Source of the DNA: Fusibacter_C sp942493125
GTDB taxonomy: Bacteria > Bacillota > Clostridia > Peptostreptococcales > Acidaminobacteraceae
Assembly: GCA_942493125.1 (NCBI GenBank)
Contig: OW818667.1
Span: 992,001 to 1,056,000 of the forward strand
Length of the DNA: 64,000 bases
Direction of reading: 5' to 3'
The notes under the pieces: model-generated
The model's database searches: none
What the model was told of the DNA's origin: nothing
What the model saw: the letters and a program-made list of their open reading frames with translations, nothing else
In this document: piece after piece, positions 8,679 to 16,920 of the stretch
Numbering within the stretch: the first letter of the stretch is position 1
Layout of the letters: each line of letters starts with the position of its first letter
Made by a program: the position numbers and the translations under genes

Positions 8679-10106
8679 ATGAGGATAAAAAACAAGTTCA
8701 TCATATCACTGGTTCTTTTAGTACTTTTACCTGCGATATTCACCTTACTGATTACGAATAATTTTTTAAGCGACAACCTTAATATCGTTCATTTTTTTGA
8801 TACTTACTACGATATCTTCGACAATTTTTCTAGCATTTCAAATGAATTCGAGACTTATGTTCACCCCTATACGGATTCACCCGAATTCTTTTTGACAGAT
8901 GCCTTTAAAGATTACGCGACGACGCATTTCAGCTCAACATTTTTGATTATAGAAGTTGCTGAAAACAGCGTCCCTAAATTTACCACTTATCACGATGAAA
9001 TAGAAAATCTAAGTCTAGTTGAGAGGTGGCTTTTTGGTAGTCTCTCTGAAGAACAGACCAAAATTCAATACTCTTTAAAACACCATCACTTTGAAAGACT
9101 TGATGGCGGCACCATCGATGTGAGGCTTAAAATCGATAGCACGCGTCTCGAAGTCGCCTATCAGGTGTTCGAGAAAGTTTTCTTTGTACTCTACGGCACC
9201 TTCAACTTGATATTACTTGCCGTGCTGTTAGCATGGATTTCCAACCCGATTAAACGGGCCATTCGCAGATTGACCTTCACGACGAACGAGATTCGAAAGG
9301 GCAATCTCTCTGCAAAACTCTCATATGAAGAGGAAGATGATTTTTACGAGCTGGCAGAAAGTATTGAGAGCATGCGACATTCTCTTGAAACCTCAGTTGA
9401 AAAACAAAAAATTCTCGAAGTTGAGAAGAAGGAGCTTATTGCAAACATCTCACACGATCTTAGGACGCCAATCACCTCAATTAGAGGGTACGTACAAGGT
9501 CTGAAAGATGGGGTCGCTCGAACTGAAGAAACGCAAAGAGAATATCTAGAAACAATTGAATCGAAAACGTATATGATTGAAAGCCTTCTGAACGACTTGT
9601 TCGAGATCACGCGATTTGACGTTGGCAGCATAAAACTCAATAAGCAAGTCGTCAATTTAAAAAACTTTTTGACGGATTGTGTGGACGAGCTTGAAAGTGA
9701 TGTCACTAAAATCGGTGGAAAGCTCTCCTTGCACTTTATCATCAAGGACACACGCGTCGAAGTGGATCCTGAGAAACTTATGCGCGTCTTTATCAACGTC
9801 ATCGAAAATTCTATCAAATATAGAAATGGTACCCCACTTGAGATCATCATACTTGCCAACCAAGATGATGACGGCGTCTTTATCAACATCTCTGATAACG
9901 GCATCGGTGTGAAAGACGACGACTTAGCGCATATCTTTGAACGGTTTTATCGTTCTGATAAATCGAGAAATCTAGATATTATGGGGAGCGGTATCGGGCT
10001 CAGCATCTGTAAAGAAATCATCGCTGCACATGGCGGTAAAATATCGGCTTCAGCCAACGATTCACACGGTCTGACCATCTCCATCCGCCTTAAAGCGTTT
10101 GATTGA
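8679..10106 (+). CDS. Sensor histidine kinase
   Basis: A 475-residue membrane kinase. TM1 spans about 7-27, an extracytoplasmic sensor of about 145 residues rich in aromatic and acidic residues follows, and TM2 spans about 175-195. Then come HAMP (about 197-248), the HisKA dimerisation domain with the phospho-acceptor His259 (NISHDLRTP), and a HATPase domain with N, G1 and G2 boxes (NVIENSIKYR, DNGIGVKDDD, GSGIGLSICKEI). It is first in an operon with the response regulator 26 bp downstream. The sensor shows no recognisable ligand-binding family, so the stimulus is unknown. No obvious target operon is adjacent; the divergent glycosidase is a possibility only by position. Confidence 0.9.
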   Translation: MRIKNKFIISLVLLVLLPAIFTLLITNNFLSDNLNIVHFFDTYYDIFDNFSSISNEFETYVHPYTDSPEFFLTDAFKDYATTHFSSTFLIIEVAENSVPKFTTYHDEIENLSLVERWLFGSLSEEQTKIQYSLKHHHFERLDGGTIDVRLKIDSTRLEVAYQVFEKVFFVLYGTFNLILLAVLLAWISNPIKRAIRRLTFTTNEIRKGNLSAKLSYEEEDDFYELAESIESMRHSLETSVEKQKILEVEKKELIANISHDLRTPITSIRGYVQGLKDGVARTEETQREYLETIESKTYMIESLLNDLFEITRFDVGSIKLNKQVVNLKNFLTDCVDELESDVTKIGGKLSLHFIIKDTRVEVDPEKLMRVFINVIENSIKYRNGTPLEIIILANQDDDGVFINISDNGIGVKDDDLAHIFERFYRSDKSRNLDIMGSGIGLSICKEIIAAHGGKISASANDSHGLTISIRLKAFD

Positions 10107-10132
10107 TGGAACCATTATAAAGCGAGGTAAAC

Positions 10133-10825
10133 ATGGAAAAAATATTGATCGTCGAAGATGATAAGAGTATCGCTAGATTGGAAAAGGACTACTTGGAAAT
10201 TAATGGTTACGAGGTTGTCATCGAATCTACAGGTGATATTACACGCATTATTCCACTTCTTGAAGGTGCATCACTCGTCATATTGGATTTGATGCTCCCG
10301 AATGGCAATGGCATCGACATTTGCAAGAAAATTCAATCCCTTAAAGACATCCCAATCATCATCGTTTCCGCAAAAAACCAGGACATGGATATTGTACTTG
10401 GCCTTGGTGTTGGTGCAGATGACTATTTAACAAAACCTTTTAGTACCAACGAACTGATCGCTAGAGTCAAAGCGCAGCTCAGAAGATATAGCAAGATGAA
10501 AAATACTTCTGGTTCAACTTTTGATGACTCAAATATCATCATTCGCGATTTCGTCATCAATGAGATGACAAAAGTGTTCTCTATTTCCGGAAAAGTGCTT
10601 GAATTGACACCTAAGGAATTTGAAATTATTTTATTGCTCGCCAGACATCGTGGCCGAGTCTTCTCAAAAGAAGAAATCTATGAGCGCGTATGGAAATTCG
10701 ACTCCCTTGGAGACGCATTTACTGTAACAGTACACGTGAAACGCATACGTGAAAAAATCGAAGCTCTGTCACCAAATACACCATTGATCGAAACAGTATG
10801 GGGCGTTGGCTACAAGATCATATAA
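10133..10825 (+). CDS. OmpR-family response regulator
   Basis: A 230-residue regulator. The receiver spans 1-115, with acidic pocket Asp9/Asp10, phospho-acceptor Asp52 (VILDLMLPN) and Lys101 (LTKPF). The C-terminal OmpR/PhoB winged helix spans about 130-228 (LTPKEFEIILLLARHRGRVFS, then TVTVHVKRIREKIE and WGVGYKI). It is translated right after the kinase at 8679 and is its cognate partner. The operon is followed by the ohrR promoter, so the pair is transcriptionally separate from ohrR. The regulon cannot be predicted from the sequence. Confidence 0.92.
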   Translation: MEKILIVEDDKSIARLEKDYLEINGYEVVIESTGDITRIIPLLEGASLVILDLMLPNGNGIDICKKIQSLKDIPIIIVSAKNQDMDIVLGLGVGADDYLTKPFSTNELIARVKAQLRRYSKMKNTSGSTFDDSNIIIRDFVINEMTKVFSISGKVLELTPKEFEIILLLARHRGRVFSKEEIYERVWKFDSLGDAFTVTVHVKRIREKIEALSPNTPLIETVWGVGYKII

Positions 10826-10846
10826 TCTTGAACAATTTACGCAACC

Positions 10847-10875
10847 TTGACAAACACAATTAAATTGTGTACCAT
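10847..10875 (+). promoter_or_regulatory. ohrR promoter with operator in the spacer
   Basis: TTGACA (10847-10852), a 17-bp spacer and TACCAT (10870-10875) form a promoter whose spacer is almost filled by the palindromic OhrR-like operator. A repressor bound there would block RNA polymerase. Confidence 0.7.
10854..10870. promoter_or_regulatory. OhrR-type operator
   Basis: A perfect 17-bp palindrome: ACACAATT, central A, AATTGTGT. It closely resembles the known OhrR operator core (TACAATT-A-AATTGTA in Bacillus). Its place in the promoter spacer of an OhrR-type gene supports autoregulation. Confidence 0.8.
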
Positions 10876-10924
10876 TTAATCGTAGATTACAGTATTCACA
10901 TGCCTATCGATGAAAGGGTGTCCT

Positions 10925-11359
10925 ATGGATTACGATGCACTGAAACTCAAAAACCAATTGTGCTTTCCACTTTATGCTGTTTCAAAGGAAGTCACAAGAC
11001 TCTATAAACCTTTTTTGGATCCACTGAACCTAACTTACACGCAGTACATCACTATGATGGTTTTGTGGGAAAATGACGGGCTCAACGTCAAATCATTGGG
11101 CGAAAAACTTTTCCTTGATTCTGGCACGTTGACACCACTGCTGAAAAAACTGGAAATTCAAGGTCTGCTCACGCGTAATCGAAGCAAAGACAACGAACGC
11201 AATGTTTTCATCAACTTGACTGAAAAAGGATGGCATCTAAGAGATGAAGCACTTAGTGTGCCCGAACAGATTATGCACTGTTTAAAAATGGATCCTGAGG
11301 ACGCAAGTGTTCTCTATCGCATTTTGAACAAACTCTTGGAACAGGGCATCACGAAGTAA
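10925..11359 (+). CDS. ohrR: OhrR-type MarR regulator, organic peroxide sensor
   Basis: The protein has 144 residues from the ATG at 10925, which has AAAGGGTG upstream and is preferred over an ATG at 10910. The sequence fits the OhrR branch of MarR: LKNQLCFPLYAVSKEVTRLYKPFLDPLNLTY-like N-terminus with the peroxide-sensing Cys13, QYITMMVLWENDGLNVKSLGEKL, and the DNA-reading segment LDSGTLTPLLKKLE, then SKDNERNVFINLT. One-Cys OhrR proteins release DNA when this cysteine is oxidised by organic hydroperoxides. An operator of the OhrR type lies in its promoter, and a second similar site precedes the glutathione peroxidase gene at 51.9 kb. No ohr gene is in the window. Confidence 0.85.
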   Translation: MDYDALKLKNQLCFPLYAVSKEVTRLYKPFLDPLNLTYTQYITMMVLWENDGLNVKSLGEKLFLDSGTLTPLLKKLEIQGLLTRNRSKDNERNVFINLTEKGWHLRDEALSVPEQIMHCLKMDPEDASVLYRILNKLLEQGITK

Positions 11360-11385
11360 CATGCGCATAAAAGATAAAAAACTGA

Positions 11386-11436
11386 AAAAGCTCAAGCACG
11401 AGTTGATATCACTCGCTGCTTGAGCTTTTATTTTTC
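11386..11436. terminator. Bidirectional terminator between ohrR and the aldehyde dehydrogenase gene
   Basis: A long interrupted stem, AAAAGCTCAAGCA paired with TGCTTGAGCTTTT, has an inner CGAGT/ACTCG helix. It is followed by TATTTTTC on the plus strand and preceded by an A-rich stretch, so it can serve both convergent genes. Confidence 0.85.
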
Positions 11437-11437
11437 T

Positions 11438-12835
11438 TCACTTGAATATCTTTCTTAGCCACTGAACGTTATTTTTATATGGCGGGTAAAGCAATTTAAG
11501 TTCAAAAACGGATGATTTTTTCAGGATGCTCTTCTTATGTGAGAACGTCTTGAAACTCTCTTCACCATGATAAGAACCCATTCCAGAATGTCCTGTTCCA
11601 CCAAATGGCAAGTACTGCGAAGCGACATGCATGATCGTATCATTGATACAGCCACCTCCGAAAGGGATCTGATCCATCAGATATTCTTGAAGGCTCTCAC
11701 TTTCAGAAAAGACATAGAGTGCCAAAGGCTTTGGTTTTTGTGTGATCGTATCGATCACTGTCTCAATAGAGTCATAAACCAATATAGGCATGATTGGTCC
11801 AAAAATTTCCTCTTGCATCACGGCATCATCCCAAGTCACATTTTTCATAACTGTTGGCGCAATATATTTTTGACTCAGATCATATTGTCCGCCAATGACG
11901 ACCTTCTCATGATCGATGAGCGAAACGATTCGGTTGAATAGGTTTTCATTGACGATTCTACAATAGTCAGGACTCTTAATCGGCAACGCACCGTAAAATG
12001 AAATGATGCACTTTAGCACTTCATCGATGAAAAGCTGCTCAACATCTTTATGAACGTACACATAATCCGGCGCAACGCAGATTTGACCTGCATTCATAAA
12101 TTTACCCCACGTTATTCTAAGTGCAGCCATCTTGATATCGGCATCGTTATGAACAATCGTTGGGCTCTTTCCACCGAGCTCCAATGTCACGGGGATCAAA
12201 TGCTCTGCAGCGGCTTTCATGACAGCTTTTCCAGTCTGGGTACTGCCCGTAAAGAAGATGTGGTCGAATGGCGCATTGATTAAAGCTTCAGAAACATCAC
12301 GACCACCAGTGATCACCTTGATATAGTTGGGATCAAACAACTCGGCAAATAGCTTTACGATGATTGCTTCAGTATGAGACGTGTACTCAGAGGGCTTTAA
12401 TACTGCTGTATTGCCGGCGGCGATAGCGCCGAGTAAGGGCTCAATTAATAATTGGAATGGGTAATTAAAGGGCGCAACGATCAAAACGACACCCTGTGGT
12501 TCATATTTGATACTGCTTTTTGCAGGCGCAAGTTGGATTGGCGTTTTAACGACTTTGACCTTTGCCCACTTTTCAAGGTTTTTAGAAATATGGCCAATAC
12601 TGTGAAGCACTAAACCGACTTCGGTAGCATAAGCCTCATATTCTGGTTTGTTTAAATCAAGTTTTAATGCATCTAGGATTTCGCGTTCATACTTTAGGAT
12701 GCCCTGCCTCAGTTTTTCAAGCTGTTCCAATCTGTATTTTATCGGACGTGTCAAACCACTTCGAAAAAGATTTCTTTGTTCGTTAATTGCTTGTGTTATC
12801 GCTTGCGTAATCGGTTGTGTAATCGATTGTGACAT
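11438..12835 (-). CDS. Aldehyde dehydrogenase, class 3 type
   Basis: A 465-residue NAD(P)-dependent aldehyde dehydrogenase of the class 3 (fatty aldehyde/YwdH-like) type. It has the family's usual short length, cofactor motif FTGSTQTGK, catalytic Glu in LELGGKSP, catalytic Cys in NAGQICVAPDY, and a C-terminal basic/hydrophobic tail (KLLYPPYKNNVQWLRKIFK) of the sort that attaches class 3 enzymes to membranes. It oxidises long-chain or general aldehydes to acids. The first residues are a repeated ITQ(P/A) sequence encoded by a 12-bp tandem repeat. It is the last gene of the minus-strand run that begins at murE, 31 bp after the hydroxyacid dehydrogenase; co-transcription is possible. Confidence 0.9.
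   Translation of the reverse strand: MSQSITQPITQAITQAINEQRNLFRSGLTRPIKYRLEQLEKLRQGILKYEREILDALKLDLNKPEYEAYATEVGLVLHSIGHISKNLEKWAKVKVVKTPIQLAPAKSSIKYEPQGVVLIVAPFNYPFQLLIEPLLGAIAAGNTAVLKPSEYTSHTEAIIVKLFAELFDPNYIKVITGGRDVSEALINAPFDHIFFTGSTQTGKAVMKAAAEHLIPVTLELGGKSPTIVHNDADIKMAALRITWGKFMNAGQICVAPDYVYVHKDVEQLFIDEVLKCIISFYGALPIKSPDYCRIVNENLFNRIVSLIDHEKVVIGGQYDLSQKYIAPTVMKNVTWDDAVMQEEIFGPIMPILVYDSIETVIDTITQKPKPLALYVFSESESLQEYLMDQIPFGGGCINDTIMHVASQYLPFGGTGHSGMGSYHGEESFKTFSHKKSILKKSSVFELKLLYPPYKNNVQWLRKIFK
12782..12829 (-). repeat. Four imperfect 12-bp tandem repeats in the aldehyde dehydrogenase N-terminus
   Basis: Units read on the minus strand: CAATCGATTACA, CAACCGATTACG, CAAGCGATAACA, CAAGCAATTAAC. 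They encode the repeated (Q)xIT pattern right after the start codon and keep the frame whatever the copy number. Confidence 0.75.
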
Positions 12836-12866
12836 CCTTTTGCCTCCTCAAATAAGTAGCGTTGAT

Positions 12867-13859
12867 TCACACAGTATTTTTCGCTTCGCCCTCTAAAAAG
12901 GCCTTTAAATTGTCTATTGCGATCCCCAAAAGTCTGTTTCTAGACGCCCAAGGCGCCCACGCAATGTGTGGCGTAATATTGCATTGCTCAAATGCATACA
13001 GCGGACTCGCTTCAACAGGTGGTTCTTTAGATAAAACATCGAGACCAGCTGCATAAACTTTACCACTCTCAAGGGCTGATACAAGCGCCTTCTCATCGAT
13101 GAGTGGACCACGCGCTGTGTTGATGATGATGACACCCGTTTTCATCTGAGCAAATGCTGCCTCATTCAACATGCCACGATTTTCCTCGGTCAAAGGACAA
13201 TGTAAGCTGATGACATCTGCCGTAGCATAAAACTCATTTGGAGATAAATACTTAAATAATGCTTTTTTATTATCCGGTTCTTCTTTATCTTGCGGTTCTT
13301 CATTATCTCGATGCGCTCGATCGTTTGATTGATAGGCGACGACTGTCATGCCAAAGGACCTTGCTATTTTTGCCGTTTCAGTCCCAATGCGCCCCGTACC
13401 TATGATGCCCATGACTTTGCCATCAAGCTCGATGAGCGGTTTGTTCCAATAGCAAAAATCTTCGTTTCGGTTCCATTTGCCTTCTCTTACTGACTGTGCG
13501 TGTTCACCGACATGGTGACAAATTTCCAGCAAATGAGCAAACACGAATTGTGCGACCGCTTTTGTGCCATAGGTTGGTACGTTGGTCACAGTAATATGCC
13601 GTTCACGAGCTGCTTCCACGTCGACGATGTTATACCCCGTTGCCAAAACGCCAATGTATCTCAGCTTTGGCAGCTGCTCAAGCAGTTCACGCTTGAGTGG
13701 GGTTTTATTTGTGATCACGATGTCAGCATCAATCGTGCGAGATAGTATTTCATCACGACGCGTGCGATCGTAGATAACCACTTCCCCTAATTCTAGTAAC
13801 GGTTCCCAGGATAAATCACCCGGATTTAATGTATATCCATCTAAAACCACTATTTTCAT
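12867..13859 (-). CDS. D-2-hydroxyacid dehydrogenase
   Basis: The protein has 330 residues from the ATG at 13859 (AAAGGTGG upstream), preferred over a TTG at 13892. It is a D-isomer-specific 2-hydroxyacid dehydrogenase of the glycerate/hydroxypyruvate reductase type: NAD-binding GIIGTGRIGTETAKIA, catalytic Arg in INTARGPLID, Glu in SKEPP and His in NITPHIAWAP. It interconverts a 2-oxoacid and a D-2-hydroxyacid with NAD(P)H. A hydrophilic insert (about 195-212, rich in Glu/Asp/Asn/Lys) follows the Rossmann fold's second strand and is unusual. It lies directly after the aspartate racemase with a stable hairpin between them. Its substrate and any link to the cell-wall genes are unknown. Confidence 0.87.
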   Translation of the reverse strand: MKIVVLDGYTLNPGDLSWEPLLELGEVVIYDRTRRDEILSRTIDADIVITNKTPLKRELLEQLPKLRYIGVLATGYNIVDVEAARERHITVTNVPTYGTKAVAQFVFAHLLEICHHVGEHAQSVREGKWNRNEDFCYWNKPLIELDGKVMGIIGTGRIGTETAKIARSFGMTVVAYQSNDRAHRDNEEPQDKEEPDNKKALFKYLSPNEFYATADVISLHCPLTEENRGMLNEAAFAQMKTGVIIINTARGPLIDEKALVSALESGKVYAAGLDVLSKEPPVEASPLYAFEQCNITPHIAWAPWASRNRLLGIAIDNLKAFLEGEAKNTV

Positions 13860-13883
13860 ATGTACCACCTTTCTGATAGAATC

Positions 13884-13909
13884 AAACCCCAACCTTGCGG
13901 TTAGGGTTT
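13884..13909 (-). terminator. GNRA-capped hairpin spanning the racemase stop codon
   Basis: On the minus strand AAACCCTAACC, GCAA loop, GGTTGGGGTTT form an 11-bp stem with one wobble pair. The racemase stop TAA lies in the 5' arm. It lacks a full T tract, so it may be a weak terminator or an RNA-processing/stability element within the operon. Confidence 0.55.
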
Positions 13910-14620
13910 TTGTTTTCCTTTGACGTTCTTACCAGAGTAAAGTATAGATTTTTCAATTAATACATCCATAGCATCGATGCAATGTACCGATGCATCAGGG
14001 CCAATTTTAATGAGAGAAAGCTCAGTACACGCCAAAATCACGCAATCGCAATGCATATCATCAATCATATGTCTAATAATCGATTCAAATACCATCACAT
14101 CAACAGGCAAATCCGATTTTATATCATAGATGGTCTGCATGACTTTGTCCTGTAGTTCAGGCTCAGGCTTGATAAATACAAGGCCAATCGCCTCACATGC
14201 CTGTTCATATGTGCCTGTCTGAATGGTGCCGTTTGTCGCCAGTATGCCAACACGTGTGCCTTTTCCATATCGGCTAAGGACTTCATTTGCAGTCTCAGTC
14301 ACCATATTTATGATAGGGACCGAAGTCATTTCCACCATCTGTTTCATGAAAAAATGGGAGGTGTTGCATGGAATCGCAATATTTGAAACGCCGATGCGCT
14401 CTAAAAGTTCCAAGTCCTCTCGCATTTTGGTCAAAAAATCGTCGTAGTCGCCAGATAATATAGCTTTAGTTCGGTCAGGTATAGAAGCGTGATTGAGTAT
14501 GACGATATCAATGTGTTCTTGATCGCTATTTGCCTCAGTTCTCTCAACGATGCGTTCAAAGAACATCGATGTTGCCATAGGTCCCATACCACCCACTACA
14601 CCTAGCTTCATGCTACTCAT
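13901..14620 (-). CDS. Aspartate/glutamate racemase family protein
   Basis: A 239-residue amino acid racemase of the aspartate racemase family: GVVGGMGPMATSMFFERI at the N-terminus, and the two catalytic cysteines Cys85 (IPCNTSH) and Cys198 (LACTELS). Such PLP-independent enzymes interconvert L- and D-Asp. The gene overlaps the upstream C39-like gene by 8 bp and lies in the same run as an ATP-grasp ligase, a FemX-like transferase and an asparagine synthase homologue. Production of D-Asp for the peptidoglycan bridge is therefore the favoured inference. Glutamate racemase activity is less likely because of the family signature. Confidence 0.88.
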   Translation of the reverse strand: MSSMKLGVVGGMGPMATSMFFERIVERTEANSDQEHIDIVILNHASIPDRTKAILSGDYDDFLTKMREDLELLERIGVSNIAIPCNTSHFFMKQMVEMTSVPIINMVTETANEVLSRYGKGTRVGILATNGTIQTGTYEQACEAIGLVFIKPEPELQDKVMQTIYDIKSDLPVDVMVFESIIRHMIDDMHCDCVILACTELSLIKIGPDASVHCIDAMDVLIEKSILYSGKNVKGKQKP

Positions 14621-15803
14621 TGATTGGTTCCTCCACGACCATGGCTCTACTTCCTAAGCTCTCATAGCTTTGAAATAAAGTGGCACGGTCATAAATCATG
14701 CTGCCTTGAAGGGGATCCATAACGTATAACTTGTCATCGACAACCCCGTAAATCACCATACAATGTAAATTTGTGGCCGCATCGAAATACGTCTCAGTAC
14801 CATCGAGATACCAGCCATAACCGAATTTTGCCATACTGAGGTCACGCGTTGCCCAAACGGCAACTGGAATGCCTTTCATGACATAATCCATGATTTGCTC
14901 TTGATTGCTTCCCGTTAGATCAGTGACTTTTAAGTCGCTTGAAACGGATTTAAAGTAATCCTGACCCGCTTTTACGGTTGGTGCCGCATAGACAAACCAG
15001 CCACCAGCATCTTTGGGATCACCAGAAAAGGCTATATTGGGATCTGCACCATACACTTTGTCCCCTTTTTTGTAGAAAGGTGATTTGGGTAAAAATTGAT
15101 CGGATAATGTCACTTTATTGATTGGATCGCCATAGAAGTTGATTAGCGATGTAAGCGCTGTTATTTCACAACCGTTAGGTAGTTCTGGCGTCTGAAGTAA
15201 CACAGGTACATTGAGGTTCATCTCTGTGACTTTGATCGTTCCGTCATCATTTCTAGAATATTTTAAAATATATGGTTTAACAGTTTGATCAAAATGTAGC
15301 TCCATGATTGGGGCTTTCATTTCGATGACGATTTCTGTTTCAGCTTGTGTATATTGTGGCGCAGTTGCCTTTTGAACAATTCGATACGCCTGTTTATAAT
15401 CGATCATCTTTGATGTTGCTGTACCATTCGCATCAGTTATTAAAGTGTCGAGCACTTCTTTTGTGATGGCATCTTGTAGTTCAAATGTGACGCCAGAAAG
15501 CAAAAACGCATTTGTAGCATCTTTTGCAATGACTGTAACGACGCCTTGATCCACTTGACCCGTAATTAAATCTACGAGCTTATTGACTGTATCTTTGACG
15601 AGGCTGCGATCCACAGCTGCATCGACTTTTTCTATCACGCGAGGATCATTTGGATCAATGCCAATGTCCTCTGGAATATTCCCCTTCAACAAACCAATTT
15701 TGACGAGCAGGCCACTGTTGAATAGCATCACGCCAAGTAAAACGATAACAATGATAGCCAGAATAGGCTTAAATGGAAATGGACTTCTATTTCTTCTTCT
15801 CAT
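14613..15803 (-). CDS. Membrane-anchored C39-like papain-fold protein
   Basis: The protein has 396 residues from the ATG at 15803 (AGGAGAG upstream); an in-frame ATG at 15824 lacks as good a site. The order is: basic N-terminus (RRRNRSPFPFK), one TM (about 13-35), a coiled stretch, a prealbumin-like/SpaA-like beta domain (about 85-170, VTVIAKDATNAFLLSGVTFEL with ITDANGTA), then a C39_2 peptidase domain (about 200-396) with Cys in LPNGCEITALTSL, His in TNLHCMVIYG and Asp in YVMDPL. It is probably extracellular. These domains hydrolyse peptides or act as amidases. Within the cell-wall gene run a wall-related role is inferred but unproven. Confidence 0.8.
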   Translation of the reverse strand: MRRRNRSPFPFKPILAIIVIVLLGVMLFNSGLLVKIGLLKGNIPEDIGIDPNDPRVIEKVDAAVDRSLVKDTVNKLVDLITGQVDQGVVTVIAKDATNAFLLSGVTFELQDAITKEVLDTLITDANGTATSKMIDYKQAYRIVQKATAPQYTQAETEIVIEMKAPIMELHFDQTVKPYILKYSRNDDGTIKVTEMNLNVPVLLQTPELPNGCEITALTSLINFYGDPINKVTLSDQFLPKSPFYKKGDKVYGADPNIAFSGDPKDAGGWFVYAAPTVKAGQDYFKSVSSDLKVTDLTGSNQEQIMDYVMKGIPVAVWATRDLSMAKFGYGWYLDGTETYFDAATNLHCMVIYGVVDDKLYVMDPLQGSMIYDRATLFQSYESLGSRAMVVEEPINE

Positions 15804-15829
15804 GGATTCTCTCCTAAATTTCAATGCTT

Positions 15830-16873
15830 TTATCCGTTTCTAAGCAGTTTTATTTTGAGTTTCTGTAATTTCGGATAAACTTCGGTAAACAATTTATAAA
15901 CCAATGGGTTGTAGATTTTATCCACTTCACCGATGAGTTCTGTGACGCCCTCTTCTCGGCAAAAACCCTCTTTAAATTTGTATAGACCATCTTCGTTATC
16001 CAGTTCAAAAATGCCGCCGAAATCATATCGGCGAATGTTGTTTTCAAGGCCCCATTTGATCATTTCCCACTGCATCAAGTAGTTGGGCATCAAATTGCGT
16101 TTTTCATTTGAGCTCGCGCCGTAAATATACCACAGTTTGTCACCATACATAATCGCAACGGCTCCAGATAGATAATCGCCCTCATGGCTGGTCAAATAGA
16201 TTCTGATTCGCCCCTCAAAAGCGCGCATCATATCTTGAAAATAGGCAAAACTTCTTATAACCAATCGATTTCTCACCGACATGATTTCATACAGGTCATA
16301 GAAAATCTTCAGTTCTTCTTCTGTTGTCCCATAAGTGACAATGACGCCTTTTCTACGTGACAAATTGATATTATAGCGCGTTTTTTGACTAAAACGTGCA
16401 AGTAGGTTTTCTTCAGTCTCGCCCTCTAAATTCAAAATCATGTTGTAGAGCGGTTGGATCAATGCATTCTTGTCGATGCCACGTCCTCTAACTTTGAGTC
16501 CGAGTGATTGATACTGTGCAATCAAATCTTCATCGTATACTGTTTCAGGATCAAACCTAAGCACAAAGGCGCGATTTGCCTTTGCAAAGGCTTTCACTTC
16601 GGCCATCAATAGCTGAAGCTTTGTCACATCATGTGGATCAGCGATTGGTCCTCTTGGTGCATATAGCATGGAAAATCCAGCCATGCGTTTGATCACAAGT
16701 GACATGGCCGCGATGATTTCACCATCTCTTTCGACATAGACTTGCGCGCTGTCCCAACCTTTTTTTACAATTGCCCAATTGATATCCTGTGTAGCCGTGG
16801 CAAAGGCAGAATTTCTTACAAATGCATTGTACCGGTTGACGGCACGTTCATCTGCAATATTTAATATTGGCAT
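15830..16873 (-). CDS. FemAB/FemX-like peptidoglycan bridge aminoacyltransferase
   Basis: The protein has 347 residues from the ATG at 16873 (GGAGG at suitable spacing), preferred over 16888. It has the Fem fold of two GNAT-like halves: APRGPI motif near residue 75, NMILNLEGETEENLLARFSQKTRYNINLSRRKGV in the middle (shared by lipid II glycyltransferases, split here by the family loop), and LWYIYGASSNEKRNLMPNYLMQWEMIKW with YDFGGI and GLYKFKEGF near the end. Family members use aminoacyl-tRNA to add L-amino acids or Gly to the lipid II side chain. It is soluble and acts at the membrane's inner face. Its position next to the ATP-grasp ligase suggests a mixed or alternative bridge. Confidence 0.87.
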   Translation of the reverse strand: MPILNIADERAVNRYNAFVRNSAFATATQDINWAIVKKGWDSAQVYVERDGEIIAAMSLVIKRMAGFSMLYAPRGPIADPHDVTKLQLLMAEVKAFAKANRAFVLRFDPETVYDEDLIAQYQSLGLKVRGRGIDKNALIQPLYNMILNLEGETEENLLARFSQKTRYNINLSRRKGVIVTYGTTEEELKIFYDLYEIMSVRNRLVIRSFAYFQDMMRAFEGRIRIYLTSHEGDYLSGAVAIMYGDKLWYIYGASSNEKRNLMPNYLMQWEMIKWGLENNIRRYDFGGIFELDNEDGLYKFKEGFCREEGVTELIGEVDKIYNPLVYKLFTEVYPKLQKLKIKLLRNG

Positions 16874-16920
16874 GCCCTGCCTCCTCAATTTCTTAATTTT
16901 ATGGAATGATAGAATTTATT

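Noticed and set aside
12786..12829. CRISPR-like or phase-variation repeat
   Set aside because: Units are 12 bp, imperfect and in frame; there are no spacers, and slippage by whole units would not switch the gene off.
12867..14620. Vancomycin-type D-Ala-D-Lac pathway, suggested by a D-2-hydroxyacid dehydrogenase beside cell-wall genes
   Set aside because: No D-Ala-D-Lac ligase (VanA/B type) or VanX dipeptidase is present, and the ATP-grasp enzyme resembles D-Asp ligases instead.
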